Shown here piece by piece: positions 27,782-37,751 of a stretch of 64,000 nucleotides of DNA (the first letter of the stretch is position 1; each line of letters starts with the position of its first letter). The notes under the pieces were generated by a model. It searched no databases. It worked only from the letters and a program-made list of their open reading frames with translations, and was not told the DNA's origin. Made by a program: the position numbers and the translations under genes. Origin of the DNA: Burkholderiales bacterium. GTDB lineage: Bacteria; Pseudomonadota; Gammaproteobacteria; Burkholderiales; Burkholderiaceae_C. The stretch lies in the NCBI GenBank assembly GCA_016191525.1, contig JACPOK010000037.1, forward strand, positions 248,001 to 312,000. The letters are read 5' to 3'.

Positions 27782-30604
27782 ATGAGCGATACGCCCCTGC
27801 AACCCGGCCTGAACAGCCTTTCCAAGTCTTTCGAACCCGCGGCCATCGAGGCCCAGTGGGGCCCGCTGTGGGAACAGCGCGGCTACGGCAGCGCCGGTTA
27901 CCGCGGTACCGGCAAGCCGAAGGACGGCGAGCCGGCCTTCTCCATCCAGCTGCCGCCGCCCAATGTGACGGGCACGCTGCACATGGGCCATGCGTTCAAC
28001 CAGACGATCATGGACAGCCTCACGCGTTACCACCGCATGCGCGGCTTCAACACGCTGTGGGTGCCGGGCACCGACCACGCCGGCATCGCCACCCAGATCG
28101 TGGTAGAGCGCCAGCTGCAGGAACAGGGCCAGAGCCGCCATGACCTGGGGCGCAAGAAATTCGTTGCCCGCGTCTGGGAATGGAAGGAAAAATCCGGCAA
28201 CACCATCACGACGCAGATGCGCCGCATGGGCGACAGCGTGGATTGGCGCCATGAGTACTTCACCATGGACGAGGGCCTGTCGAAGATCGTCACCGAGACC
28301 TTCGTGCGGCTCTACGAGCAGGGGCTGATCTACCGCGGCAAGCGGCTGGTCAACTGGGACCCCGAGCTCAAGACCGCGGTGAGCGACTTGGAAGTGGAAA
28401 GCGAGGAGGAAGACGGCTTCCTCTGGCACATCAGCTACCCGCTGGTGGACGGCTCGGGCGCTCTGGTGGTGGCCACGACCCGGCCGGAGACCATGCTGGG
28501 CGACGTGGCGGTGATGGTGCACCCGGAAGACGAGCGCTACAGGCATCTCGTGGGCAAGTCGGTCAGGCTGCCGCTTTGCGACCGCGACATTCCGGTGATC
28601 GCCGACGACTACGTGGACAAGGAATTCGGCACCGGCGTGGTGAAGGTCACCCCGGCGCATGATGCCAACGACTATGCCGTCGGCCAGCGACACAAGCTGC
28701 CGATGATCGGCGTGCTGACACTGGATGCGAAGATCAACGACAACGCGCCGGCCAAATACCGCGGGCTGGACCGCTTCGCCGCCCGCAAGCAGGTGGTGAC
28801 CGACCTGGAAGCCCAGGGCCTGCTGGTCGAGACGAAGAAGCACAAGCTCATGGTGCCGCGCTGCGCCCGGACGGGCCAGGTGGTGGAGCCCATGCTGACC
28901 GACCAGTGGTATGTGGCGATGACCAAGGTCAGCGACCAGGACCCCACCGGCAAGTCGATCGCGCAGAAAGCCATCGACGCGGTGCAGACCGGCGCCGTGA
29001 CCTTCGTGCCCGAGAACTGGGTCAACACCTACAACCAGTGGATGAACAACATCACCGACTGGTGCATCTCGCGCCAGCTCTGGTGGGGCCACCAGATTCC
29101 GGCGTGGTACGACGAGGACGGCAATGTGCACGTCGCGCGCAACGAGGAAGAAGCGCAGGCGAAGGCGCCGGGCAAGACCCTGCGCCGCGATGAAGACGTG
29201 CTGGACACCTGGTATTCCTCGGCGCTGGTGCCTTTTTCGACCATGGGCTGGCCCGAGAAGACGAAGGACATGGACCTTTACCTGCCTTCATCGGTGCTGG
29301 TGACAGGCTACGACATCATCTTCTTCTGGGTAGCCCGGATGATCATGATGACCACGCACTTCACCGGCCAGGTGCCGTTCCGCCATGTCTACATCCACGG
29401 CCTGGTACGCGACTCGCATGGCAAGAAGATGAGCAAGTCCGAAGGCAATGTGCTGGACCCGGTGGACCTGATCGATGGCATCTCGCTGCCGCCGCTGCTG
29501 GAAAAGCGCACCACCGGCCTGCGCAAGCCCGAGACGGCGCCCGCCGTGCGCAAGAACACCGAAAAGGAATTTCCCGAAGGCATCCCGGCGTTCGGCGCGG
29601 ACGCGCTGCGCTTCACCTTCGCCTCCATGGCCTCGCTGGGCCGCAACATCAATTTCGACACCAAACGCTGCGAGGGCTATCGCAACTTCTGCAACAAGCT
29701 CTGGAACGCCACCCGTTTCACGCTGATGAACTGCGAGGGCCAGGACCTGGCTGAGCAGGGAGCGACACTCACCGCCGCCGACCACTGGATCGTTTCCACC
29801 CTGCAGCGCGTGGAGGCCGACGTGGCCAAGGGCTTTGCCGAGTACCGGCTGGACAACGTGGCCAACACGATCTACCAGTTCGTTTGGGACGAGTTCTGCG
29901 ACTGGTACCTGGAGATCGCCAAGGTGCAGGTTCAGACCGGCGACGCGGCGCAGCAGCGCGGCACCCGCCGCACGCTGATCCGCGTGCTGGAGGCCATTCT
30001 GCGCCTGGCCCATCCCATCATTCCCTTCATCACCGAGGAGCTGTGGCAGAAGGTGGCGCCGGTGGCGGGCAAGACGGGCGACTCGGTCAGCATCGCACCC
30101 TACCCCGCAACCAACAGCGCCGCGATCAACCCGCAAGCGGAGGCACATGTCACGCGCCTGAAAGCGGTGGTCGATGCCTGCCGCAACCTGCGCGGCGAAA
30201 TGAATGTCTCGCCGGGTACCCGGCTGCCCCTTTATGCGGTGGGCGATGCCGCGTTCCTGCGCCAGGCCGCGCCGGTGCTGCAGGCGCTGGCCAAGCTGGG
30301 CGAAGTGAAGGTCTTCGACGATGAAGCCGCATGGGCTGCCGCGGCCCAGGCCGCGCCTGTGGCCGTGGTGGGCGACGCGCGCCTGTGCCTGTACATGGAG
30401 ATCGACGTGGTTGCCGAGAAGGTCCGCATCGGCAAGGAAGCGGCGCGCATCGAAGGCGAGCTGGTCAAGGCCACCGCGAAACTCGCGAACGAGGCCTTCG
30501 TTGCCAAGGCGCCTCCCGCAGTGATCGACCAGGAACGCAAGCGCATCGCCGACTTCACGGCCACGCTGGCCAAGCTCAAGGACCAGTTGCGGCGGCTGGG
30601 CTGA
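27782..30604 (+). CDS. valS: Valine--tRNA ligase
   Basis: A 940-residue class Ia synthetase. The HIGH-equivalent is HMGH within [15 protein letters not shown], and KMSKS occurs in [15 protein letters not shown]. The editing domain ([12 protein letters not shown]) lies between. After the KMSKS loop comes the anticodon-binding domain, and the C-terminal coiled-coil arm ([20 protein letters not shown]) is typical of ValRS. It charges tRNA-Val and clears mischarged threonine. It starts only 10 bp after DUF2783, so it may be partly co-transcribed with a catabolic operon, which is unusual for a housekeeping gene. Its stop lies 2 bp from the convergent dehydrogenase gene. Confidence 0.96.
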   Translation: MSDTPLQPGLNSLSKSFEPAAIEAQWGPLWEQRGYGSAGYRGTGKPKDGEPAFSIQLPPPNVTGTLHMGHAFNQTIMDSLTRYHRMRGFNTLWVPGTDHAGIATQIVVERQLQEQGQSRHDLGRKKFVARVWEWKEKSGNTITTQMRRMGDSVDWRHEYFTMDEGLSKIVTETFVRLYEQGLIYRGKRLVNWDPELKTAVSDLEVESEEEDGFLWHISYPLVDGSGALVVATTRPETMLGDVAVMVHPEDERYRHLVGKSVRLPLCDRDIPVIADDYVDKEFGTGVVKVTPAHDANDYAVGQRHKLPMIGVLTLDAKINDNAPAKYRGLDRFAARKQVVTDLEAQGLLVETKKHKLMVPRCARTGQVVEPMLTDQWYVAMTKVSDQDPTGKSIAQKAIDAVQTGAVTFVPENWVNTYNQWMNNITDWCISRQLWWGHQIPAWYDEDGNVHVARNEEEAQAKAPGKTLRRDEDVLDTWYSSALVPFSTMGWPEKTKDMDLYLPSSVLVTGYDIIFFWVARMIMMTTHFTGQVPFRHVYIHGLVRDSHGKKMSKSEGNVLDPVDLIDGISLPPLLEKRTTGLRKPETAPAVRKNTEKEFPEGIPAFGADALRFTFASMASLGRNINFDTKRCEGYRNFCNKLWNATRFTLMNCEGQDLAEQGATLTAADHWIVSTLQRVEADVAKGFAEYRLDNVANTIYQFVWDEFCDWYLEIAKVQVQTGDAAQQRGTRRTLIRVLEAILRLAHPIIPFITEELWQKVAPVAGKTGDSVSIAPYPATNSAAINPQAEAHVTRLKAVVDACRNLRGEMNVSPGTRLPLYAVGDAAFLRQAAPVLQALAKLGEVKVFDDEAAWAAAAQAAPVAVVGDARLCLYMEIDVVAEKVRIGKEAARIEGELVKATAKLANEAFVAKAPPAVIDQERKRIADFTATLAKLKDQLRRLG

Positions 30605-30606
30605 GC

Positions 30607-31620
30607 CTAGCGGATGATGAATTGCGGCTCGCCGGGCCGCCCGCCGCCGCCGGAACCGGGCTCCAGGTCCATCGGTGAGCTGCTCAGCTGGTCCATCCCG
30701 CTGTGGCGCGGCGCCAGCGCTTCGTGGATGCGGTGCGCCACATACCAGCTCGCGCGCAGGCGCGATTCGCGGGTGTGAGACCCCAGCCGCGGCGTGAGGA
30801 ACAGGTTCGAGATCTCGTGCAACGGCGTGCCCTTGGAGGCGAAGCCGGCTTCGGCGCCATCCATCATGCAGGCTTCGATGCGGCCGTCAGACAGCGCCGT
30901 GGCCAGCGCCTGCGGGTCGAACAAGCCCGAGCGGCTGATGCCCACCCACATCTGGCCCGGCTTGCAGTGCGCCAGCATCTTGTCGTTGATGAAGCCCTGG
31001 TAGCGCGAGGCATACATCACCTGCACCGAGATGGCATCGGAGTGCGCCATCATGTCCTGCAGGCTCACGGGCTGGATCTGCAGGCGGCTCCAGATGGGCG
31101 CGGTGTGGTGCACCGCCGGGTCGTAGCCGATCAGCTTGGCGCCCAGCGCGTGCAGCATCAGGGCCAGCGTGTGGGCCGTGGGTGCTAGGCCGAAGATGCC
31201 AACCACACTGCCATTGAGTTCGCGCCCCAGCCGGATGTCAGCGTGGCGGTCGCCGATCAGCGCCGAGCCGATGCCCCGGCGGTACAGCAGCAGCAGGCTG
31301 GCCAGCAAGTATTCGGCGTTGGAGCGCACGTTGGCCGTGGTCGCCTGGATCACACGCACCTTGCGTTCACGGCAGGCTTCCAGGTCGGTGTTGTCCGTGC
31401 CCACGTGCATGCGCGCCACGGCCTTGAGCATGGGCGCGAAGTCCAGGAACTCGCGAGTTACCACTACCTTGCGCGGCAGCACCACTGCTTCGGCCTTGTA
31501 GATGGCCTTGCGAAGCGCGCCGGGATCGTTCGCCAGCTCCGGACGGCTCTCGACGGAATGGCGCGCCTCGAGCCACGCGAGTGCCTCGGGTACCAGACGT
31601 TCGAGAAGTAAGATGTCCAA
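30607..31620 (-). CDS. D-isomer-specific 2-hydroxyacid dehydrogenase
   Basis: A protein of about 337 residues with the PGDH/formate-dehydrogenase fold. The NAD region is GSVVGIFGLAPTAHTLALML, where the usual GxGxxG is altered to GxFGLAP. The catalytic His lies in LTPRLGSHTRES. No ATG or GTG fits the conserved N-terminus; I chose the TTG at 31620 (LDILLLERLVPE), with AAGGA nine bases upstream. A frame open further upstream has no credible start and overlaps galU. The last 40 residues are Ser/Pro/Gly-rich and probably disordered. The substrate is unknown. Confidence 0.72.
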   Translation of the reverse strand: MDILLLERLVPEALAWLEARHSVESRPELANDPGALRKAIYKAEAVVLPRKVVVTREFLDFAPMLKAVARMHVGTDNTDLEACRERKVRVIQATTANVRSNAEYLLASLLLLYRRGIGSALIGDRHADIRLGRELNGSVVGIFGLAPTAHTLALMLHALGAKLIGYDPAVHHTAPIWSRLQIQPVSLQDMMAHSDAISVQVMYASRYQGFINDKMLAHCKPGQMWVGISRSGLFDPQALATALSDGRIEACMMDGAEAGFASKGTPLHEISNLFLTPRLGSHTRESRLRASWYVAHRIHEALAPRHSGMDQLSSSPMDLEPGSGGGGRPGEPQFIIR

Positions 31621-31725
31621 CAGCTTGGGTCCTTGTCCGACAGAAATTGTGGCGGTTTGGGCAACAGGGGGGTGCTCAACCGTGAAAAACTTGGCAGACT
31701 TTAACGAGAATCGAAAATTGCGTCG

Positions 31726-32613
31726 ATGAACAAAGTCACAGAAATCACCAAGGCCGTGTTTCCCGTCGCGGGCCTGGGAACCCGCTTTTTGCCGGCCACC
31801 AAGGCCCAGCCGAAGGAAATGATGCCGGTGGTGGACAAGCCACTGATCCAATACGCGGTGGAAGAGGCCTACGGCGCCGGCATCCGCCACATGATCTTCG
31901 TTACAGGCCGCAACAAGCGTGCCATCGAGGACCATTTCGACACGGCCTACGAACTGGAGACCGAACTGGAGGCCAGCCAGAAGCACGAATTGCTGGCCTT
32001 GGTGCGCTCCATGCAGCCCGACGACATGGACTGTTCATACGTCCGCCAGCCTCGCTCGCTCGGGCTCGGGCACGCGGTGCTTTGCGCCCAGCCGCTCGTG
32101 GGGCAGGAGCCCTTCGCGGTGCTGCTGGCCGACGACCTGATGACGGGCCTGGACGGCGGTCCGTCCGTGCTCGCGCAGATGGTGGAAGTGTTTGGCCAGT
32201 TCCAGTCTTCGGTGCTCGCCGTGCAGCAGGTTCCGCTCGATCATGTGCAGCGTTACGGCATCGTCGCAGGTGAGCAGATCGACAAAAAGGTCGTGAAGGT
32301 GACCAAGATGGTCGAGAAGCCACGCCCTGAAAACGCGCCTTCTCAGCTCGCGGTTGCAGGTCGTTACATTCTCACGCCGGCTGTTTTTGACCGTATCCGC
32401 AACCAGGCACGCGGGGCGGGCGGAGAGATCCAGCTGACCGACGGCATCGCCGCGCTTATCGAAACCGAGGGCGTGCACGCCTATTCGTACGAGGGAAAGC
32501 GTTACGACTGCGGCAGCAAGCAGGGCTTCCTGGAAGCCACCGTGGAACTGGGCCTGAAGCACCCCGAGGTGGGCGCGGCGTTCAGGGAGTACCTCAAGAC
32601 GCTGCCGCTCTAG
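31726..32613 (+). CDS. galU: UTP--glucose-1-phosphate uridylyltransferase
   Basis: A 295-residue nucleotidyltransferase. The N-terminal [19 protein letters not shown] is the GalU nucleotide-binding signature, with [19 protein letters not shown] next and the C-terminal [19 protein letters not shown] typical of the family. It makes UDP-glucose for glycans, lipopolysaccharide core and trehalose. It is divergent from the hydroxyacid dehydrogenase. A strong palindromic element follows the gene. Confidence 0.94.
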   Translation: MNKVTEITKAVFPVAGLGTRFLPATKAQPKEMMPVVDKPLIQYAVEEAYGAGIRHMIFVTGRNKRAIEDHFDTAYELETELEASQKHELLALVRSMQPDDMDCSYVRQPRSLGLGHAVLCAQPLVGQEPFAVLLADDLMTGLDGGPSVLAQMVEVFGQFQSSVLAVQQVPLDHVQRYGIVAGEQIDKKVVKVTKMVEKPRPENAPSQLAVAGRYILTPAVFDRIRNQARGAGGEIQLTDGIAALIETEGVHAYSYEGKRYDCGSKQGFLEATVELGLKHPEVGAAFREYLKTLPL

Positions 32614-32620
32614 CCGGTGC

Positions 32621-32682
32621 CGAGCCGCCTCAAAGCGGCTAAGCCCCCTCGGGGGGCAGCGAACGAAGTGAGCGTGGGGGCC
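32621..32682. repeat. Palindromic C-run/G-run element after galU
   Basis: Two nested structures: AGCCGC-CTCAAA-GCGGCT (32623-32640), then CCCCCTCGGGGGG followed by CAGCGAACGAAGTGAGCG and a second GGGGG run that can pair with the same CCCCC. I recognise this type of element from Comamonadaceae intergenic regions. It separates convergent galU and tusA and may act as a bidirectional terminator. Only this full copy is in the window. Confidence 0.6.
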
Positions 32683-32684
32683 AT

Positions 32685-32912
32685 TTAACGCCGGCGCAGC
32701 ACGTGGACGAAGTCCTGTTCCACGCTCTGCTGGTCCACCAGCTCATTGCCGGTCTGCTTGGCAAAGGCCTGGAAATCGCGCACCGAACCGGGGTCGGTGG
32801 CCACCACCTTCAGCAGCTGGCCCGCCTGCATGTCCGTCAATGCCTTCTTGGCTTTCAGGATGGGAAGCGGGCAGTTCAGGCCGCGGGTGTCGATTTCCTT
32901 GTCGATGTTCAT
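32685..32912 (-). CDS. tusA: TusA family sulfurtransferase
   Basis: A 75-residue protein with the SirA/TusA fold. The active-site motif is GLNCPLPILKAKKAL with Cys14. TusA relays sulfur as a persulfide for tRNA thiolation and other pathways. I chose the ATG at 32912; upstream in-frame sequence lies in the Nudix gene. It lies 10 bp after the Nudix gene and downstream of cysM, so sulfur metabolism is a shared theme. Other TusA-like proteins serve different routes, so the symbol is provisional. Confidence 0.85.
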   Translation of the reverse strand: MNIDKEIDTRGLNCPLPILKAKKALTDMQAGQLLKVVATDPGSVRDFQAFAKQTGNELVDQQSVEQDFVHVLRRR

Positions 32913-32922
32913 GTCGTGTCCT

Positions 32923-33453
32923 TCAGCCCCGTTGGAAGAGATCAATGAATTCCGGCTCGTGGCCGCGGCTGCGCAGCCAGTCCGCCAGCGCATAGCCCGT
33001 GCCCGCGGGCCAGCATTTCACGGTGTCGTAACCATACAGCTTGTACTCCGCCAGCTCGGGTGAGAGTTTCACCTCGCCATGCGCCACCGCATGATAGGCA
33101 ATGATCACCTGGTTCATGCGCAGGAATTCATAGGCGCCGATCAGGTTGAGCTCGCTCACATCGAGATCGGTCTCTTCCTTGATCTCGCGCGCGATGCCTT
33201 CCTTGGGCGACTCGCCCGCCTCCATGAAACCGGTGATCAGCGCGAAGCGCCGGCCCGGCCAGGCCGCATTGCGCGCCAGCAGGATCTGGTCCTGGTACTG
33301 GATGACGGCCGCCAGCACCGGCGTGGGGTTGTTCCAGTGCGTCCAGCCGCAGGCCACGCAGCGCAGCCGCTCCTTCGCGCCGCCGTCTTCCAGCTGCGCG
33401 ATCATCTCCAGCGGGTTGGCGCAGTTGGGGCAGAAGTTGAATTGGTGGCTCAT
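32923..33453 (-). CDS. Zinc-ribbon Nudix hydrolase
   Basis: A 176-residue protein. An N-terminal zinc ribbon (CPNC at 8-11, CVAC at 32-35) is followed by a Nudix domain with box GFMEAGE ... REIKEETDL (about 75-97); the box Gly after EE-x is Asp. NudC-type NADH pyrophosphatases share the ribbon-plus-Nudix plan but carry an SQPWPFPxS motif, absent here, so this is a relative rather than NudC. Starts with an ATGA overlap on the cysM stop. Substrate unknown. Confidence 0.82.
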   Translation of the reverse strand: MSHQFNFCPNCANPLEMIAQLEDGGAKERLRCVACGWTHWNNPTPVLAAVIQYQDQILLARNAAWPGRRFALITGFMEAGESPKEGIAREIKEETDLDVSELNLIGAYEFLRMNQVIIAYHAVAHGEVKLSPELAEYKLYGYDTVKCWPAGTGYALADWLRSRGHEPEFIDLFQRG

Positions 33454-34352
33454 GCGGGAAACACGCCGGTGGACAGGTAGCGGTCGCCCCGGTCGCACAC
33501 CACGAAAACGATGGTCGCGTTCTCCACGGTCTTCGCGATTTCCTGCGCCACCCAGCACGCGCCCGCGGCCGAGATGCCCGCGAAGATGCCCTCCTCGCGC
33601 GCGAGGCGCCGGCACATTTCCTCGGCATCCTCCTGGCTCACCGACACCATCTGGTCCACAGCCGCCGGGTCGTATATCTTGGGCAGGTATTCCTGCGGCC
33701 ACTTGCGGATGCCGGGAATGCGCGAGCCTTCCTTCGGCTCGGCGCCGATGATCTTCACCGCCGGCTTCTTCTCCTTGAGGAAGCGCGACACGCCGGTAAT
33801 GGTGCCGGTGGTGCCCATGGCGCTGACGAAGTGCGTGATGCCGCCCTTGGTGTCGGCCCACAGCTCGGGCCCCGTGGTCTCGTAATGGATGCGCGGGTTG
33901 TCGGCATTGGCGAACTGGTCCAGCACGCGGCCCTTGCCTTCCTTTTGCATGTTCTCGGCCAGGTCGCGCGCGTATTCCATGCCGCCGCTCTTGGGCGTGA
34001 GCACCAGCTCGGCGCCGAAAGCCTTCATGGTCTGCGCGCGCTCCACCGACAGGTCCTCCGGCATGATCAGCACCATCCGGTAGCCCTTGATCGCGGCCGC
34101 CATCGCCAGCGCAATGCCCGTGTTGCCCGAAGTGGCTTCGATCAACGTGTCGCCCGGCTTGATGTCGCCGCGCTCCTGCGCGCGCTTGATCATCGACAGG
34201 GCCGGGCGGTCCTTGACCGAGCCCGCGGGGTTGTTGCCTTCGAGCTTGCCGAGGATGACATTGCCGCGTTTGGCGTTGTCCGCCGCGCCGATGCGCTGCA
34301 GCGCGACCAGGGGCGTTTTGCCAATGACATCTTCGATCGTTGGATAGTTCAT
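33450..34352 (-). CDS. cysM: Cysteine synthase B
   Basis: A 300-residue PLP enzyme. The Schiff-base lysine is Lys47 in NPAGSVKDRPAL. The phosphate-binding loop is SGNTGIALA, and GTTGTITGVSRFLKE is a further conserved block. The N-terminal TIEDVIGKTPLV and the 300-residue length favour CysM over CysK; CysM can use thiosulfate as well as sulfide. I took the ATG at 34352; another ATG two codons upstream is possible. It leads cysM-Nudix-tusA and lies 41 bp from the divergent tRNA-Leu gene. Confidence 0.9.
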   Translation of the reverse strand: MNYPTIEDVIGKTPLVALQRIGAADNAKRGNVILGKLEGNNPAGSVKDRPALSMIKRAQERGDIKPGDTLIEATSGNTGIALAMAAAIKGYRMVLIMPEDLSVERAQTMKAFGAELVLTPKSGGMEYARDLAENMQKEGKGRVLDQFANADNPRIHYETTGPELWADTKGGITHFVSAMGTTGTITGVSRFLKEKKPAVKIIGAEPKEGSRIPGIRKWPQEYLPKIYDPAAVDQMVSVSQEDAEEMCRRLAREEGIFAGISAAGACWVAQEIAKTVENATIVFVVCDRGDRYLSTGVFPA

Positions 34353-34393
34353 GGGCATCACTGTGCCATAATTTCCGGCTTCCCTCTCCCGCT

Positions 34394-34478
34394 GCCCGGG
34401 TGGTGAAATTGGTAGACGCAGGGGACTCAAAATCCCCCGCCGCAAGGCGTGCCGGTTCGATTCCGGCCCCGGGCACCA
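34394..34478 (+). tRNA. tRNA-Leu (anticodon CAA)
   Basis: An 85-base tRNA with encoded CCA. The acceptor stem is GCCCGGG (34394-34400) with CCCGGGC (34468-34474), followed by A and CCA. The anticodon stem GGGGA/TCCCC holds the loop CTCAAAA, giving anticodon CAA at 34428-34430, which reads UUG. The long variable arm (CGCCGCAAGGCG) is as expected for a class II tRNA, and the T loop is GGTTCGATTCC. No integrase or partial tRNA copy is seen, so it is not visibly used as an attachment site. Confidence 0.97.
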
Positions 34479-34484
34479 GCCGCG

Positions 34485-35393
34485 TCAGGCCGCGCCGCGC
34501 GCAGCTGCGAGCACATCCCCAAGCGTTTGCCCGATGTCCCGGTGCGGCTGCCAGCCGGCCGCCGCCTTGAGCTTCGCGTCGTCGCCCCATGACCTGCGTT
34601 GCTCGCCCGGCCTGATACGCGCCGGGTCCAGCTCGATCTCAACCGCCGTTCCTGCCAGCGCCAGCATCTCCTCCAGCAGCGACCGCACCGTGCGCTCGAC
34701 GCCCGAGCACACGTTGTAGGTTTCCCCGGCAACTCCAACCGTCAGCAGAGCCTCATACGCCTCGGCCACGTCCCGTACATCCAGGAAATCGCGCGTGGTG
34801 TCGATGTCACCCACCTTCAGCACCGCGGGCGCCTCGCCGCGCTCGATGGCCACGATCTGCCGCGCGAAGGCCGCGATGGCAAAGCGCGCGCTCTGGCCGG
34901 GCCCGATGTGGTTGAACGGCCGCGCGATCACGGCGCACCCGCCGGTGCCGCGGCTCCACTGGCGGCACAGCGCTTCGCCCTCCAGCTTGGCCTGCGCGTA
35001 GGCGCTGCGCGGATCGGGCACTTGGCTTTCATTGACGGGGAGATGTTCGGGCGGCACCGGCCCGTAAACTTCACCCGAGCTCACGAACAGCACCGTGCCG
35101 GCGAACGCCGTCTTGCCCAGCGCGGCGAACAGGTTGGCCAGCCCGCCGGCACTGAGCGCGCGCATCTCGGCCGGCCGTGAAGCCGATTCACCGAGCGTGG
35201 TCAACGCCGACAGGTACACCACGTGATCCGGGTCGATGCTGCGAATCGCTTGTTCAAGCTGCACGGCGTCGCGCACGTCCAGGCCGCGGCCAAAGGCGCT
35301 GACCTGCCAACGCGCCGACAGCTGCGCCGACAGGTGCGCGCCCACGAAGCCGGTGCCGCCCAGCAGCAGCACCCTGCCTCTTTCTTCAGGCAC
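34485..35393 (-). CDS. rmd: GDP-6-deoxy-D-mannose reductase (Rmd-like SDR)
   Basis: A 302-residue extended short-chain dehydrogenase. The NAD(P) motif is GGTGFVGAH at about residue 12 and the catalytic pair is YAQAK (in DPRSAYAQAKLEGEAL) at about 136. Following Gmd in the same operon, it is expected to reduce the 4-keto group of GDP-4-keto-6-deoxymannose to GDP-D-rhamnose, or its C-methylated form. GDP-talose-type stereochemistry cannot be excluded. It is last in the operon, overlapping the C-methyltransferase by 8 bp, and ends 7 bp from the tRNA-Leu gene. Confidence 0.8.
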   Translation of the reverse strand: MPEERGRVLLLGGTGFVGAHLSAQLSARWQVSAFGRGLDVRDAVQLEQAIRSIDPDHVVYLSALTTLGESASRPAEMRALSAGGLANLFAALGKTAFAGTVLFVSSGEVYGPVPPEHLPVNESQVPDPRSAYAQAKLEGEALCRQWSRGTGGCAVIARPFNHIGPGQSARFAIAAFARQIVAIERGEAPAVLKVGDIDTTRDFLDVRDVAEAYEALLTVGVAGETYNVCSGVERTVRSLLEEMLALAGTAVEIELDPARIRPGEQRRSWGDDAKLKAAAGWQPHRDIGQTLGDVLAAARGAA

Positions 35394-36624
35394 GGATCAC
35401 CTCCAGCGAAGGCAAGGGAAACACCAGCGTGCGGCCCTTGAACCTGGGATGGCCCAGGAAGAAATCGCGAAAGTGCCAGGGCAGCACCAGCAGGTAGTCG
35501 GGGCTGGAGGCCAGCACTTCGTCTTCCGGCAGCATGGGAATGAGCGTGCCCGGCGTGAACGCGCCGAACTTGTCTGGATTGACTTCGGCGATGGATTCCA
35601 CCAGCCGTTCATCAATGCCGAAATGCTGCAGCAGCACATTGCCCTTGGTGGAAGCGCCCAGCCCGCAAACCCGCTTGCCCTGGGCCTTTGCCGTTTCCAG
35701 GAACGCCATCACGCTTTCGCGCGCGGCCTGCACGCGCTGCGCGAACTGCCCGAACACCTCCACGCCGTCCAGCCCCATGGCCTGCTCGTCTGCCAGCACC
35801 TTGCTGACGGCCTCGCTGTCCGGTACCTGCGACGAGGAGGCCTTCGCGGCCGTGAAGGAAAAACTGCCGCCGTTGACCTCGTTGAATTCCACGCCCAGCA
35901 GCTTCAGCCCCGCCCGCTCCAGCAGCCAGGCGACTTGCCGCAGCGCATAGAACTCCAGGTGCTCATGGCAGATGGTGTCGAACGAGTTGGTGCGCAGCAT
36001 CGCGGGCAGGTAGCTTTGCTCGCAGACCCAGATGCCCTCTTCGTCAAGCGAGCCTGCGACCTCGCGCGCGAAGGCCAGCGGGTCTTCGAGGTCATAGAAC
36101 ATCGAGAACGACGTGATGACGCGCGCCTTGCGCCCGGCCAGCGCGGTGGCCACCGCCTGCGCGGAAAAAAATTCGGGCACCAGCCGTATAGCCGGCGGGT
36201 AGTACTGCGAGAACTTCACGCCGGTGGGGTCGATGCCCACCAGCTCATAAAGCCCCTCGGGATAGGCCCGCAACGTCGTCGCGTCGTTGCTGCCGATGTC
36301 GATCACCAGGTCGCCCTCGCGCAGCACGCCGCGCGCCAGGATGGCGGCCACCTTGCCCTGCAGGTGCCGCACCATGCCGGCGTTCAGCCCGGAGCGGTAG
36401 CCGTAATTCATGCCGTACATCTGGGACAGGTCATAGGTCTGGCGCAGCTGCACCAGGCCGCAGCCGCCGGGTGCCGTGCACTTGACGACATCCAGCGGGC
36501 CGCTGGTCACCGGCGTTTCGCGCGATGGGGGGAAAACGCCGGTCAGGGCCTGGTTGGCCAGGCTGAACACCGTGGCCAGCTGCGTGCCGCCGCAGAGCCG
36601 GCAGGCGCTGATTTCCACCGTCAT
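35386..36624 (-). CDS. Nucleotide-sugar C-methyltransferase (TylCIII/NovU-type)
   Basis: A 412-residue SAM enzyme with the three-part plan of sugar C-methyltransferases. The zinc-binding N-domain has C8RLC11 with C49 and C55. The SAM domain has LVIDIGSNDATTL at 106-118. The C-terminal domain resembles Methyltransf_14. DTICHEHLEFY (216-226) corresponds to the catalytic His-Glu-His region of characterised C-3'-methyltransferases such as TcaB9. These enzymes act on 4-keto-6-deoxy sugars, exactly the product of Gmd encoded one base upstream. It therefore probably makes a C-3-methyl-branched GDP-hexose. The carbon methylated and the final sugar are inferred. Confidence 0.82.
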   Translation of the reverse strand: MTVEISACRLCGGTQLATVFSLANQALTGVFPPSRETPVTSGPLDVVKCTAPGGCGLVQLRQTYDLSQMYGMNYGYRSGLNAGMVRHLQGKVAAILARGVLREGDLVIDIGSNDATTLRAYPEGLYELVGIDPTGVKFSQYYPPAIRLVPEFFSAQAVATALAGRKARVITSFSMFYDLEDPLAFAREVAGSLDEEGIWVCEQSYLPAMLRTNSFDTICHEHLEFYALRQVAWLLERAGLKLLGVEFNEVNGGSFSFTAAKASSSQVPDSEAVSKVLADEQAMGLDGVEVFGQFAQRVQAARESVMAFLETAKAQGKRVCGLGASTKGNVLLQHFGIDERLVESIAEVNPDKFGAFTPGTLIPMLPEDEVLASSPDYLLVLPWHFRDFFLGHPRFKGRTLVFPLPSLEVIRA

Positions 36625-36625
36625 C

Positions 36626-37705
36626 TCAGGGCTTCTTTCCGGCGTGCTGCGCCAGCAGCTGTTCCTGCCTGGCTTCCTGCAGGTCGGCGGCCGCCATCTC
36701 GCTGACCAGCTGCGCAAAGCTCACGCGTGGCTGCCAGCCAAGTTCGGCCCGGGCGCGCGAAGCATCACCCAGCAGCGTTTCCACTTCGGTGGGGCGGAAG
36801 TAGCGGGGGTCCACGGCGACGATGCAGCGGCCGGCGCTGTCATAGCCCTTCTCGTCGGCGCCGGCGCCTTCCCAGCGCACCGTGATGCCCAGTTCGGCCG
36901 CGGCCAGGCTCACGAACTCGCGCACGCTGTGCTGTTCGCCGGTGGCGATCACGTAGTCGCGCGGCGCGTCCTGCTGCAGCATCAGCCACTGCGCCTCGAC
37001 ATAGTCCTTTGCATGGCCCCAGTCCCGCAGGGCGTTCATGTTGCCCAGGTACAGGCGTTCCTGCACGCCCAGCGAAATGCGGGCCAGCGCGCGGGTGATC
37101 TTGCGCGTGACGAAAGTTTCGCCGCGCGTGGGCGACTCGTGGTTGAACAGGATGCCGTTGCAGGCATACAGGTTGTAGGCCTCGCGGTAGTTCACGGTGA
37201 TCCAGTGCGCGTACAGCTTGGCCACGGCATAGGGGCTGCGCGGGTAGAACGGCGTGGTCTCCTTCTGCGGCGTCTCCTGCACCAGGCCGAACAGCTCGGA
37301 GGTCGAGGCCTGGTAGTAGCGGGTGCGCCCGCCCAGCCCCAGGATGCGGATCGCCTCCAGCAGGCGCAGCGCGCCCAGCGCGTCGCTGTTGGCCGTGTAC
37401 TCGGGCTCCTCGAAGCTCACCGCCACGTGGCTCTGCGCAGCCAGGTTGTAGATCTCGTCGGGCTGCACCTGCTGGATGATGCGCATCAGCGACGATGAAT
37501 CCGTCATGTCTCCGTGGTGCAGCTGGAACGGCGGGCCGGCCGTCTGCGGGTCATGGAACAGGTGGTCCACCCGGTCGGTGTTGATGAGCGAGGTGCGGCG
37601 CTTGATGCCGTGCACCTCATAGCCCTTTTTCACCAGGAAGTCGGCGAGGTAGGCGCCGTCCTGCCCGGTGACACCGGTGATCAACGCGACCTTTGGCTTT
37701 GTCAT
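36626..37705 (-). CDS. gmd: GDP-mannose 4,6-dehydratase
   Basis: A 359-residue extended SDR. The NADP motif is [14 protein letters not shown], then [16 protein letters not shown]. The catalytic Thr/Glu appear in [14 protein letters not shown] and the Tyr/Lys in [14 protein letters not shown]. It converts GDP-D-mannose to GDP-4-keto-6-deoxymannose. I chose the ATG at 37705 as the family's normal N-terminus ([16 protein letters not shown]). It is second in manC-gmd-CMT-rmd. Confidence 0.94.
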   Translation of the reverse strand: MTKPKVALITGVTGQDGAYLADFLVKKGYEVHGIKRRTSLINTDRVDHLFHDPQTAGPPFQLHHGDMTDSSSLMRIIQQVQPDEIYNLAAQSHVAVSFEEPEYTANSDALGALRLLEAIRILGLGGRTRYYQASTSELFGLVQETPQKETTPFYPRSPYAVAKLYAHWITVNYREAYNLYACNGILFNHESPTRGETFVTRKITRALARISLGVQERLYLGNMNALRDWGHAKDYVEAQWLMLQQDAPRDYVIATGEQHSVREFVSLAAAELGITVRWEGAGADEKGYDSAGRCIVAVDPRYFRPTEVETLLGDASRARAELGWQPRVSFAQLVSEMAAADLQEARQEQLLAQHAGKKP

Positions 37706-37751
37706 GGATTCTTTCGCAACGGATGGTTTGCAGCGCGCATTGTGACAAGCC

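Noticed and set aside
34394-34478. tRNA-Leu as an integration site for a genomic island
   Set aside because: No integrase, direct repeat of the tRNA 3' end or shift in composition is seen beside it.
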